Notes: generated from the sequence alone by a model not told the origin. Shown: positions 1 through 8,126, counted from the first letter of the stretch. The stretch: 13,051 bases of DNA from Oscillospiraceae bacterium (GCA_019416775.1 DXWR01000176.1:1-13051); one strand, 5' to 3'. Numbers and translations are program-made.

Positions 1-42
1 GGTTTTTTCTTGCGAAAACAACCAAAACAAGATTGCTTTCAT

Positions 43-58
43 ATCTGTACGTACAGAT
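43..58. promoter_or_regulatory. Perfect 16-bp palindrome, candidate operator
   Basis: ATCTGTAC is followed immediately by its reverse complement GTACAGAT, giving a fully symmetric 16-bp site with no spacer. It lies about 85 bp upstream of the likely -35 element. It also sits where a -35 would fall for a weaker alternative -10 (TAAAAT at 75-80). Fully symmetric sites of this length are typical of dimeric repressors or activators, but I cannot name the regulator. It does not match the CcpA cre consensus, and its half-sites are in the reverse order to the TACA-N2-TGTA cop box. Confidence 0.45.
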
Positions 59-141
59 TTTTGGTAAAAGTGCATAAAATTTTTAAGGAAAAATCTACAT
101 CGAAAGCCGTCTTTTTCGACAGTTTTTTGGGGTGTTCATCC

Positions 142-170
142 TTGCTTTTTTGCTGTTTTTGCTGTATGAT
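142..170 (+). promoter_or_regulatory. Putative sigma-A promoter of the GH51 gene
   Basis: TTGCTT (142-147) and TATGAT (165-170) are separated by 17 bp. The -10 matches the consensus at five of six positions; the -35 is weak at three of six. Predicted transcription starts near 177, just ahead of the inverted repeat at 183-202. A weak -35 would suit a promoter that depends on an activator, but this is inference. No better promoter was seen between here and the start codon. Confidence 0.4.
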
Positions 171-182
171 GAGGATGTATCG

Positions 183-202
183 ATTTATCCCTTGGGATAA
201 AT
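183..202. repeat. 9-2-9 inverted repeat at the predicted transcript start
   Basis: ATTTATCCC and GGGATAAAT are exact reverse complements around a TT centre. As DNA this is a good operator candidate immediately downstream of the predicted start site. As RNA it would form an 8-bp stem closed by a CUUG tetraloop, a stable loop type, close to the 5' end of the leader where such stems can protect mRNA from decay. No T-run follows, so it is not a terminator. Confidence 0.5.
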
Positions 203-336
203 GGTAAGAAACAGACAGGCTTGCTTTGGTCACTCCCCCACCAAATGGTTTTCTTTTGGCTGGGCGGAATTGCGTTTGGGTCAGTCAAAAAGCGCCGCAA
301 AGCAGAGAAAATCGGGCGACTCAAAGGAAGATTTCT

Positions 337-351
337 GTTTCTGCAAGAAAC
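337..351 (+). promoter_or_regulatory. Small hairpin next to the ribosome binding site
   Basis: GTTTCT and AGAAAC pair around a GCA loop, ending 6 nt before the AGGAGG site. It leaves the ribosome binding site exposed, so it may space or insulate the site rather than block it. Any functional role is inference. Confidence 0.3.
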
Positions 352-357
352 TGCAAT

Positions 358-363
358 AGGAGG
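358..363 (+). promoter_or_regulatory. Ribosome binding site deciding the start at 374
   Basis: AGGAGG, a full match to the anti-Shine-Dalgarno core, ends 10 nt before the ATG at 374. The first residues from that ATG form a classic signal peptide, which settles the start against the longer open frame beginning at 221. Confidence 0.85.
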
Positions 364-373
364 AAACATTTCC

Positions 374-3300
374 ATGAAGTTTAAAAAACTCTTGGCTGGT
401 GTGCTGAGTGCAGCGATGGTCGCCACCATGATCCCCTCGTCTTTGGCGGGGATGTTCGTGAGTGCGGCGGACACCGATCTGAGCAGCCACTTGTTGTTCC
501 AGTATACGGATAGCTTGAATGACCAGTCCGGCAACGGCAATGACGGCGCAGCCCAAGGCAGCGGCGTACAGACCGGCGTTGAACAAGATGGCCGTTCATC
601 TGTATATCTGAGCAGCACCAGCCACGGCGGAGGATCTATCCAACTGCCAGATGATTTGACTGCAAATCTTTCATCCAAAACTGGTTTTACCTTTGCCACC
701 TGGATCAATGCAGCCACCGACGCTGACTGGACTAGAATTCTGGATTTGGGCACCGACGCTTCTGGCGCCGATCCGGATAATGTGAAGGATTATTTCTTCA
801 TTGCCCAAAATGGTCGTGTAGTAGCTGGTCAAGGCACCAGCGAATTCTACCTTTCCGATACCGGCATCAGCCCGGCGGCCGATGAATGGCATCACATGGC
901 CTTCACCTTTATGCCGGAAACAAATGCCGCTGGGGAAGATGGCCAGAATGTGGGTGTTATCATCTATGTGGACGGTGAAGTGGCTTTCGACGCATCGGTG
1001 AACCAAACCAACTCCGGCACCCGGAATGCGTTGATTGACTGGTGCAACAATGTGCTTCCCACCTTCACCGACAACTATATTGGTTATTCTCGGTTTGCTG
1101 TGGACCCGGAACTGAATGCGTATCTGTCTGATATGCGGTTCTATGACATCGGCCTGACCGCAGATGAAGTGGTGCAGGTCATGGCTGACGGCATGACCAC
1201 CGAGCAGGTGCTGAACATGGCCAAAGAAAGCTTGACTCTGTCTCAGACTGCTACCAGCACCGATATTTCCCTGCCGGATTCTGCTTTGGCGGGCCTGGTC
1301 AGCGTGACCTGGCAGTCCAGCAATCCGGATGTGATGGGCAATGACGGCACTATCGGTACTGTGGAAGAAAACACCACCGTGACGATGACCGCTACTCTGA
1401 CCTATGGCGATCAGTCCGTGACCAAGGAATTTGTCATCACCGTTTACAGCCCCGATACCGTCCCCTATGTGTTGAACATCGACGGCGAAGATGTTGTAAT
1501 GGATGTGTCTGACACTCTGTTCGGCCTGTTTTATGAGGACATCAACAACGCTGCCGACGGCGGTATTTATGCGGAGCTGGTGCAGAACCGGTCCTTCGAG
1601 TTCTTCACCTTCAGCGGTTACGATTCCAACTACACCACCGGCGCTTCCAGCCGCACTCATGTGCCGCTGCAGTACTGGGGTTATGAGAGCGGCACCATGA
1701 CCGCGAAGAGCGAAGGCGGCTTGGATGAAACCAACCCCGCTCTGACTCTCACTGCGGAAGAAAACGAAGCCTTTGCGGGAATTAACACCACCGTAAACAG
1801 CTACTATGCTTCTGTGTCTGACGGTACCCGGGTCACTAATCAGGGCTATACCTCCAGTGGCAGCAGCGCTATGAACATGGAGCCCAGCGCCACCTATGAC
1901 TTCTCCATCTACGCCAAGAACGCAGGTTCTTCCATCCAGGTGTATGTGGAGGACGACAACGGCAACCGGCTCACCGATACCCAGACCATCAATGTGACCG
2001 GCGACGAATGGACCAAGTATGAGGTCGTTCTGTCCAGCAACACTGAGGAAGATACTCTGGGCACTCTGGTGATGGAATTCACCGGCGATACCGACATCGA
2101 TATGGTATCCCTGATGCCGGTGCAGACCTGGGGTTATTCCGATCAGGAAGGCTCTGAGTCCGCTCACTCCAACTACGAAGCCAACTCCAACTACCGTCTG
2201 CGGGAAGATTTGATGCAGGCCCTGTTGGACACCAACCCCTCCTTCCTGCGGTTCCCCGGCGGCTGCATTTCTGAAGGCAGCTACACCTGGGATAACGTAT
2301 ACGATTGGAAGAAGAGCATCGGCACCGCGGAACAGCGGGAAGAAAACTACAACGTCTGGGGCTATGCCATGACCATGGGTCTGGGCTATTTGGAATACTT
2401 CCAGATGGCGGAAGACCTGGGCGCAGAACCCCTGCCGGTTATGGCTTGCGGCGTGCTCTGCCAGGCCAGAAGTGACGGCGCCAACGCAGCCGGCGGCGCT
2501 TTGATGGACTACTACATCCAGAGCTTCAAGGACCTGATTGAGTTTGCCAACGGCGACGAATCCACCGAATACGGCGCTCTCCGTGCCGCTTTGGGTCACC
2601 CCGAACCCTTCAACCTGAAGTATCTCGGCGTGGGCAACGAAAACTGGGGCAATGAATTCTTCGCCAACTTCGAAGTATTCTATGCGGAAATCATGGCCTT
2701 CTGCGAAGAAAACGGCTATGACATCACCATCATCTCCACCACCGGCGCCCAGGCCAACGACTCTGCTTATCAGAGCGGCTGGGAATTCCTGGCTGGTGAA
2801 AAGGCAGACGGCGACTACACTGACACTGTGACCACCGGTATGGATACCGTGGTGGGCGAAAGCGGCACTACCGCAGAACGTACCCACAACTGGTACACCA
2901 GCGACAGTGAAACCGATGCTCAATTCAAAGATAACTATATGGATACCATTGCGGACGAACACTACTATCGTTCCAATGAGTACCTGCTGAACAACACCGA
3001 CCGTTACGACTACTACGAACGGGCTTATAACGCAGACGGCACCATCAACGATGAGCTGTCCTCCAAGGTGTTCGTGGGTGAGTACGCCTCCACCGATAAG
3101 AACACCATGATGGGCGCTTTGAGCGAAGCTGCCATTATGACCAGCTACGAGCAGAACTCTGACGTGGTGCGCTTGGCCGCTACCGCTCCTCTGTTCAACA
3201 AGCAGCGGGACGACAGTCTCTATCGTTGGACCCCCGACGTGATCTGGTTCGATAACGATAGCGTGTGGTTCACCCCCACCTACTACGTGCAGTCCCTCTT

Positions 3301-6300
3301 CCCCTCCAACCTGGGCGACGAGTTGCTGCGCACCGAATTCCAGTACCTGGATGAAAGCGGCGAAATGAAGACTTTGCAGCCGGAAGGCGGCGTAATGCTG
3401 GCCAGCGGCAACGCAGCAGTTACCATTTCCAGCGCTACTATTTACAATGCTGACGGCGGCGTGTATCAGACCTACGACTTCACTCAGATGAGTGAACAGG
3501 ATTTGGAACTGGCCGGCTGGACCGAACTGCCCAGCAGCACTGCCGGTTACACCCTCACTGGCGAAGGCTTGAATCTGGCGGCTCAGACCTCCGGTTACAA
3601 TGGCATTTACCTGAATGCCGCCGATATGCCTGACAACTACAAGGTGGTTGTCAATGCGACTCGTACCGCCAACGGCCCCGACGGCTTCTATGTTGGCGTA
3701 GGCGTCACTGACGTGACCCCTGACAGCGAAGACATGGTAGTTTACTCCATTAACTATGGCGGAAGCGCTACCGGCTTCAAAGTGTACAAGGACGGCGTGG
3801 AAGGCTACACCCTGGGCGATTACAGCGTAGGAACTGCCGCCGGCAACACCTACCTGACCAACTATGAAGCCATCACCACCGGCACTCCTTATGAAATCAC
3901 CGTGGATTACGGCACCACCACCAGCGCGGGTGTGGGCGAAGACGCCGTTGCAGTGGCTTCCGGCCGCCAGCAGCTCAACGCATACTACACCAGCGAAGGC
4001 TTTACCTCTAAGGTGCTGAATGCGAACCTGACTGCGGTCAACGACATGATCTACAACTCTGTCACCAAAGATGACGAGTATGTATACATCAAGTTGGTGA
4101 ACGTGGACGGCTACAGCAAGACCACCGGCATCAACATTGACAACCTGGCAATGTCTGGCAAGGGCACCATGACCGTGCTGGCGGGCACCGAAGAGAATGT
4201 GAACACCGCCAACGTCAACACCGACGGCAACGAAGTGATCGCACCGGTGACCAGTGACATCACCCTCCAGAGCGGTTCTACCACCATTACCCTGCCTGCG
4301 TACAGTCTCACTGTGCTGAAGCTGGAAATCAGCGACGGCAATGTGGACCTGACCATGGGCGGAAGCCTGGTGGATTCCAATGACCTGACCACCGAAGCTG
4401 GCCGGGAAGGCTGGAGCGGTTACACCGCTTCCGATTTTGGTGCCACCTACACCGAAGGCAACGACACCATCACCGAAGATGAAAGCGGCGTCACCTTTAC
4501 TGAAGCTGGTTTGAACAGCTACTCTCTGGCCAACCCCCTGAAGGGACAGGTTACCGACGGCTTTACCGTGGTTCTGGATGTGACCATTCCGGAAGGACAG
4601 GCCCTGACCGACTACGAGGGACTCTTTGGCTTTAACAACCATACTGCCTGGCAGTATTGGCAGGCCAGCAATAACGGCGCGACTCTCCAGGCCAACTCCG
4701 ATCTGGCCTACACCAACTGGACCGGTGAAGCACCTGGCGATAATCCCTTCTACTATGGTATTGTAGGAACGGCGCAGGATATGAGCGACGTCCAGTACAC
4801 CCTGTCTGTGGATGAGACCGGCGCCAGCATTTATCTCAACGGCGAACTGGTTGCTACCTACACCGAAGAGAACAGCGACTATGTCAGTGCTGTGACCCTG
4901 GGTGCTGCCAACGGACTGGATTGGTTCAACCTGGGCTTCAACGCCGGAAACGGAACAGACTTTAACTGGTTCAACACTCTGATGACCGCTTCCTCTGTCT
5001 CCTTCTACAACCGTGCCCTCACGGCGGAAGAAGCAGCTGCTTTGGCGGCCTACATTCCCTCCACCGGCGTTTCCATCGACGGGGAAGACACCATTGAAAT
5101 CACTCGCGGCGATTCCGTGACCCTGAACGCTACCGTTTACCCGGTAGGCGAAGGCGAACCGGATCCCAACACCGGCAAACTGCCCGGCGCTGCCACTAAC
5201 TCCGTGACCTGGTCCTCCGACCATCCGGAAATCGCTACCGTGTCTAAGACCGGTACCGTCCGTGGCGTGGCAGCCGGCCAAGCAACCATTACCGCAACCA
5301 CTACCGAAGGCTTTACCGATTCCGTTACGGTGACGGTGAACCCGGTTCTGGTCAACAATGTTACCATCAACACGGCGGAGCAGACCATTGACCTGGGCGC
5401 TTCCCTGCGGATCAGCGCAACGGCTTCTCCTTCCAATGCCGACAACAAGACTTTGAAGTATGAGTCCTCCGATCCTCAGGTAGCTACCGTGGATCAGGAC
5501 GGCATTCTCACCACCGTGGGCGAAGGCACTACCACCATTACCGTAACCAGCACCGACGGCTCCAATGCTTCCGATACGGTTGACATCACCGTCAAGGATT
5601 ATGCGCTGGAAAGCGTGGTTATCACCAACGCTCCCGACTTTGAATTGGTAGTAGGCTCCAGCCTGCGGCTGCGCACTGAGGTTACTCCCGGCGAAGCAGC
5701 GGTAACGATGAGCTACGAAACCTCCAATTCTGAAGTTGCCACTGTGGAAGGCGGTATGCTCTCTATCGTTGGTGTGGGCGAAGCCACCATTACCGTGAAG
5801 GCTACCAAGCTGGCGGATGAGAATGAATCGGTCAGCACCACCTTGAAGGTCACCGCAGTGGAACAGGGTGATCTGGTAGCAGATTACCAGTTTAACGGCA
5901 ATCTGACTAACGACGCCAACAAACTTCAGGAAGGTTCTTACCAGACCACGACGCAAGGCGACTTGGCTGTGGATCCGGAAACCGGAACCATTACCTTCAA
6001 CTACTCTTCCGGCACCGGTTCTGCTAACCGGGTCCAGATGGAAAACCCGCTGAAGGGCAAGGATCTGTCTGAAACCGGCTTTACAGTTGCTGTGAAATTG
6101 GATCCCACTGCTGGAACAATCAACCAGTACGAAGGTATCTGGGGCTTTGACGACGGCGCAGGCTTCTTTGGCTTGGGCGGCAACGGTCAGCTGTGGTTCA
6201 ACGATTACAATGGCAACTATTATGACTTCATCGAAACCGCTGGAAACATTACTGCCAACGACGGTATGGAACTGATTACTGTCACGGTAGATCCGGTTGC

Positions 6301-7879
6301 AGATCAGATTCATTTCTACAAAGATTCTACCCTGATTGAAACGGTTGAATCTACTTGGGTGGATGCTATCTGCACCCACGTTTCCAACATGAACTACTTT
6401 AATCTGGGTTGCGCCGCTACCGTATACTGGGGTACTGCAGGCTTTACCTGCGATTACCTCCAGGTCTATCAGCGGCAGCTCACTGATATGGAAGTGGGTT
6501 ATCTGGCTACGACCGGCAGCATTGACGAACCGGACACCGTAGATAAAAACGCTCTGATCACCATGGTGACCGAAGCTGCCATGATCGACGGTTCCACCTA
6601 TACCCAGTCCAGCTGGACTCCCTTCATCGAAGCTTTGGAGGCAGCTGCCGCTGTCATCGAAAACGGACAGGCAACCAACCAGGATGTACTGACTGCCCAG
6701 AACAATCTGAATGCAGCTATGGAAGGCCTGGATGTGTACGCACCCATCAGCACTCCGGAAGTGGATGTGGAATACAGCTTCAACGGTACCTTGGATGCTA
6801 CGACTGGTGCTGCTGCTGCGGCAGAGTTGACCGGCAACAAGGTTTACGTTGGAACTGACACCACCCCTGCAGCACCGGTTACCGCAGAAAAAGCGACCTT
6901 CGCCGCTGGTCCGGAAGAAGGTATCCAGGCTGTTCAGCTCAGTCCCACTTTGGGTTACGGCTTGAAGCTGGATCTGCCTGTCACCGATAATACCTTTACC
7001 GTAAGCTTTGATGTGTCTTATGCTGCACTGAGCACTAGCTCTGCGACTATGCTGATTGCCAACGATACCTTGGATCAGTACTGGAGCAGCATTGGCCAGG
7101 GCTGGAAGACCACCATTGAGGAAACTCCCATGATCTGGAGCCGCGATCAGGCGAGCGACCAATGGATGGATTTGGTGTCCAGCAATGCAGGCATGGCGCT
7201 TGACGAATTTGCAACCATTACCGCGGTCTTTGATAACGGAACCGGTTACCTGTACGTCAACGGTACTCTGGTAGGGACCGGCCTTGTGCCCACCGGTTAC
7301 GGCGTGGATACCGAAGTGTATCTGGGCGTCAACGCTTGGGACGCCATTCCCAGCGCCAGCATTGCCAATGTTCAGTTCTACGACGAAGCTTTGGTGGCGC
7401 AGCAGGTGGCCTATGTGGTCAACGGCACGGAAATCGTTTACGACGAAACTCCCGCTGAAATCACTCCTATCACCGGCGACGAATTGACTGCTACTCAGGA
7501 TGTGGTGCAGCAAGCTATTTCTACCGCCCAAAAGTGGACCGGCGATCAGCAAGACGCCCGGTACACCCTGCTCACCGCTCTGAATGAACTGGTGGCAGCT
7601 GGTGATGTAACCAAGATTACTTCTGAACAGGCAGCCGCGCTGCGGGCCGCCCTCAGCAACGTATTGGATTCCATGACGGTGCTGGGCGACAAGAACGGCG
7701 ACGGTGTATTGAATGTTTTGGACGTTATGTGCTTGGCTCAATATGTGGTGGGCAGCGCTTCCAACATTGACGATGCCGACGTGAATGGCGACGGCGAAGT
7801 CAACTTGCTGGATGTAATGTACCTGGCACAGGTGGTCAACGGCACCTTGGAGTATCCGGAAGAATCGGTAAGCGAATAA
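374..7879 (+). CDS. Secreted multimodular GH51 alpha-L-arabinofuranosidase with dockerin
   Basis: This 2501-residue exported enzyme is predicted to release arabinofuranosyl side chains from arabinoxylan, arabinan or similar plant polysaccharides outside the cell. The order is: signal peptide (1 to about 31, cleavage near VSA-AD), LamG-like domain (about 36-276), atrophied bacterial Ig-like domain (285-361), GH51 (about 362-1320), LamG-like (1329-1560), three Big_2 domains (about 1564-1831), LamG-like (1833-2049), FIVAR-like helices (2056-2119), LamG-like (2132-2353), a helical linker (2367-2433) and a type I dockerin (2438-2493). Within GH51 the N-terminal motif LFGLFYEDIN, then FLRFPGGC near 625, the acid/base E756 in GNENWG and the nucleophile E903 in VGEYAS are all present. 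A CBM4_9-like sandwich interrupts the core at about 415-600, and an unassigned sandwich interrupts its C-terminal domain at about 1032-1200. There is no sortase or S-layer anchor, so the dockerin is the likely attachment. Codon use is strongly biased. GH51 activity is well supported; the exact substrate is not. Confidence 0.92.
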   Translation: MKFKKLLAGVLSAAMVATMIPSSLAGMFVSAADTDLSSHLLFQYTDSLNDQSGNGNDGAAQGSGVQTGVEQDGRSSVYLSSTSHGGGSIQLPDDLTANLSSKTGFTFATWINAATDADWTRILDLGTDASGADPDNVKDYFFIAQNGRVVAGQGTSEFYLSDTGISPAADEWHHMAFTFMPETNAAGEDGQNVGVIIYVDGEVAFDASVNQTNSGTRNALIDWCNNVLPTFTDNYIGYSRFAVDPELNAYLSDMRFYDIGLTADEVVQVMADGMTTEQVLNMAKESLTLSQTATSTDISLPDSALAGLVSVTWQSSNPDVMGNDGTIGTVEENTTVTMTATLTYGDQSVTKEFVITVYSPDTVPYVLNIDGEDVVMDVSDTLFGLFYEDINNAADGGIYAELVQNRSFEFFTFSGYDSNYTTGASSRTHVPLQYWGYESGTMTAKSEGGLDETNPALTLTAEENEAFAGINTTVNSYYASVSDGTRVTNQGYTSSGSSAMNMEPSATYDFSIYAKNAGSSIQVYVEDDNGNRLTDTQTINVTGDEWTKYEVVLSSNTEEDTLGTLVMEFTGDTDIDMVSLMPVQTWGYSDQEGSESAHSNYEANSNYRLREDLMQALLDTNPSFLRFPGGCISEGSYTWDNVYDWKKSIGTAEQREENYNVWGYAMTMGLGYLEYFQMAEDLGAEPLPVMACGVLCQARSDGANAAGGALMDYYIQSFKDLIEFANGDESTEYGALRAALGHPEPFNLKYLGVGNENWGNEFFANFEVFYAEIMAFCEENGYDITIISTTGAQANDSAYQSGWEFLAGEKADGDYTDTVTTGMDTVVGESGTTAERTHNWYTSDSETDAQFKDNYMDTIADEHYYRSNEYLLNNTDRYDYYERAYNADGTINDELSSKVFVGEYASTDKNTMMGALSEAAIMTSYEQNSDVVRLAATAPLFNKQRDDSLYRWTPDVIWFDNDSVWFTPTYYVQSLFPSNLGDELLRTEFQYLDESGEMKTLQPEGGVMLASGNAAVTISSATIYNADGGVYQTYDFTQMSEQDLELAGWTELPSSTAGYTLTGEGLNLAAQTSGYNGIYLNAADMPDNYKVVVNATRTANGPDGFYVGVGVTDVTPDSEDMVVYSINYGGSATGFKVYKDGVEGYTLGDYSVGTAAGNTYLTNYEAITTGTPYEITVDYGTTTSAGVGEDAVAVASGRQQLNAYYTSEGFTSKVLNANLTAVNDMIYNSVTKDDEYVYIKLVNVDGYSKTTGINIDNLAMSGKGTMTVLAGTEENVNTANVNTDGNEVIAPVTSDITLQSGSTTITLPAYSLTVLKLEISDGNVDLTMGGSLVDSNDLTTEAGREGWSGYTASDFGATYTEGNDTITEDESGVTFTEAGLNSYSLANPLKGQVTDGFTVVLDVTIPEGQALTDYEGLFGFNNHTAWQYWQASNNGATLQANSDLAYTNWTGEAPGDNPFYYGIVGTAQDMSDVQYTLSVDETGASIYLNGELVATYTEENSDYVSAVTLGAANGLDWFNLGFNAGNGTDFNWFNTLMTASSVSFYNRALTAEEAAALAAYIPSTGVSIDGEDTIEITRGDSVTLNATVYPVGEGEPDPNTGKLPGAATNSVTWSSDHPEIATVSKTGTVRGVAAGQATITATTTEGFTDSVTVTVNPVLVNNVTINTAEQTIDLGASLRISATASPSNADNKTLKYESSDPQVATVDQDGILTTVGEGTTTITVTSTDGSNASDTVDITVKDYALESVVITNAPDFELVVGSSLRLRTEVTPGEAAVTMSYETSNSEVATVEGGMLSIVGVGEATITVKATKLADENESVSTTLKVTAVEQGDLVADYQFNGNLTNDANKLQEGSYQTTTQGDLAVDPETGTITFNYSSGTGSANRVQMENPLKGKDLSETGFTVAVKLDPTAGTINQYEGIWGFDDGAGFFGLGGNGQLWFNDYNGNYYDFIETAGNITANDGMELITVTVDPVADQIHFYKDSTLIETVESTWVDAICTHVSNMNYFNLGCAATVYWGTAGFTCDYLQVYQRQLTDMEVGYLATTGSIDEPDTVDKNALITMVTEAAMIDGSTYTQSSWTPFIEALEAAAAVIENGQATNQDVLTAQNNLNAAMEGLDVYAPISTPEVDVEYSFNGTLDATTGAAAAAELTGNKVYVGTDTTPAAPVTAEKATFAAGPEEGIQAVQLSPTLGYGLKLDLPVTDNTFTVSFDVSYAALSTSSATMLIANDTLDQYWSSIGQGWKTTIEETPMIWSRDQASDQWMDLVSSNAGMALDEFATITAVFDNGTGYLYVNGTLVGTGLVPTGYGVDTEVYLGVNAWDAIPSASIANVQFYDEALVAQQVAYVVNGTEIVYDETPAEITPITGDELTATQDVVQQAISTAQKWTGDQQDARYTLLTALNELVAAGDVTKITSEQAAALRAALSNVLDSMTVLGDKNGDGVLNVLDVMCLAQYVVGSASNIDDADVNGDGEVNLLDVMYLAQVVNGTLEYPEESVSE
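7686..7852 (+). other. Type I dockerin domain coding region
   Basis: Two calcium-binding repeats fit D-x-N-x-D-G-x-x-N-x-x-D: the first begins at D2439 (DKNGDGVLNVLD) and the second at D2469 (DVNGDGEVNLLD). Each is followed by a short helix with matching LDVM-x-LAQ sequence. All calcium ligands are intact in both repeats. Positions 10 and 11, which set cohesin specificity in characterised dockerins, are Val-Leu and Leu-Leu, so the two faces are similar and either binding orientation is conceivable. No cohesin is encoded in this window. Confidence 0.9.
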
Positions 7880-7914
7880 TCGCTGCTTCTTACAAATTCA
7901 TCTTTTGAGTTTGG

Positions 7915-7952
7915 GTTCGCCTCTCTGAAAAGGGGGGCGAACTTTTTTCTTT
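7915..7952 (+). terminator. Intrinsic terminator of the GH51 gene
   Basis: GTTCGCCTCTC (7915-7925) pairs over 11 positions, including some G-T pairs, with GGGGGGCGAAC (7932-7942) across a six-base loop, followed by TTTTTTCTTT. It starts 35 nt after the stop codon and isolates the GH51 transcript from the tRNA-Leu gene. Confidence 0.9.
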
Positions 7953-7961
7953 GCCGAAACA

Positions 7962-7990
7962 TTGACAAGCTGGGCGGCAGCAGGTATAAT
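7962..7990 (+). promoter_or_regulatory. Consensus sigma-A promoter of tRNA-Leu
   Basis: TTGACA (7962-7967) and TATAAT (7985-7990) are both perfect consensus hexamers with the optimal 17-bp spacer. Transcription would start near 7997, only about 3 nt before the mature tRNA 5' end. Confidence 0.92.
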
Positions 7991-7999
7991 ATATCTGTT

Positions 8000-8088
8000 G
8001 CCGGAGTGGCGGAATTGGCAGACGCCCGGGACTTAAAATCCCGTGGGCAGTAATGCCCGTGCCGGTTCGACCCCGGTCTCCGGCACCA
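8000..8088 (+). tRNA. tRNA-Leu (anticodon UAA)
   Basis: This 89-nt gene folds as a class II tRNA. The acceptor stem is GCCGGAG with CTCCGGC, then discriminator A and an encoded CCA. The anticodon arm is CGGGA-CTTAAAA-TCCCG, which gives anticodon TAA. A long variable arm built on GGGC/GCCC and a T arm with TTCGACC follow. It reads UUA (and UUG by wobble) leucine codons. UUA is a codon that the giant upstream gene avoids over nearly its whole length. The gene is transcribed alone from its own promoter. Confidence 0.97.
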
Positions 8089-8091
8089 AAG

Positions 8092-8126
8092 CCGTCGTGG
8101 ATAACCTTCACGGCGGTTTTTTGTTT
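8092..8126 (+). terminator. Intrinsic terminator after tRNA-Leu
   Basis: CCGTCGTG (8092-8099) pairs with CACGGCGG (8109-8116) over 8 bp with one G-T pair and a nine-base loop, followed by TTTTTTGTTT. It lies 4 nt after the CCA end of the tRNA. Confidence 0.82.

Larger units (their letters stand above)
1..373 (+). promoter_or_regulatory. Non-coding upstream region and 5' leader of the GH51 gene
   Basis: No convincing gene lies here. The reading frame of the downstream gene stays open back to about 221, but that extension has no signal-peptide character and no ribosome binding site, so it is not translated. The region is T/A-rich in its first 180 bases. It contains a perfect palindrome (43-58), a plausible sigma-A promoter (142-170), an inverted repeat (183-202), a small hairpin (337-351) and the ribosome binding site (358-363). 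If the promoter is right, the transcript has a leader of nearly 200 nt, long enough for post-transcriptional control. I recognise no known riboswitch class in it. Confidence 0.6.

Noticed and set aside
1..23. Bulged A/T-rich hairpin at the left edge
   Set aside because: No T-run follows it and its context is cut off by the window edge, so no function can be assigned.
100..128. Possible terminator: TCGAAA/TTTCGA stem followed by TTTTTT
   Set aside because: The stem is only six pairs, half of them A-T, with an eight-base loop and a three-base gap before the T-run. No upstream gene is visible for it to end.
238..330. Possible riboswitch in the GH51 leader (the GCAAAGC run resembles a c-di-GMP-I element)
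   Set aside because: Only a short run matches. The second conserved arm and the GGGCAAACC-like segment of that class are missing, and I could not fold the rest into the known shape.
221..373. N-terminal extension of the GH51 gene back to a TTG at 221
   Set aside because: There is no ribosome binding site at 221, and the extension would bury a textbook signal peptide that has its own AGGAGG site at the right distance.
671..7741. A 2356-codon open frame on the minus strand opposite the GH51 gene
   Set aside because: It is in exact codon register with the sense gene and exists because that gene avoids TTA, CTA and TCA. Its translation is low-complexity in Gly, Val, His and Ala with no recognisable domain, and it has no ribosome binding site or promoter that I can see.
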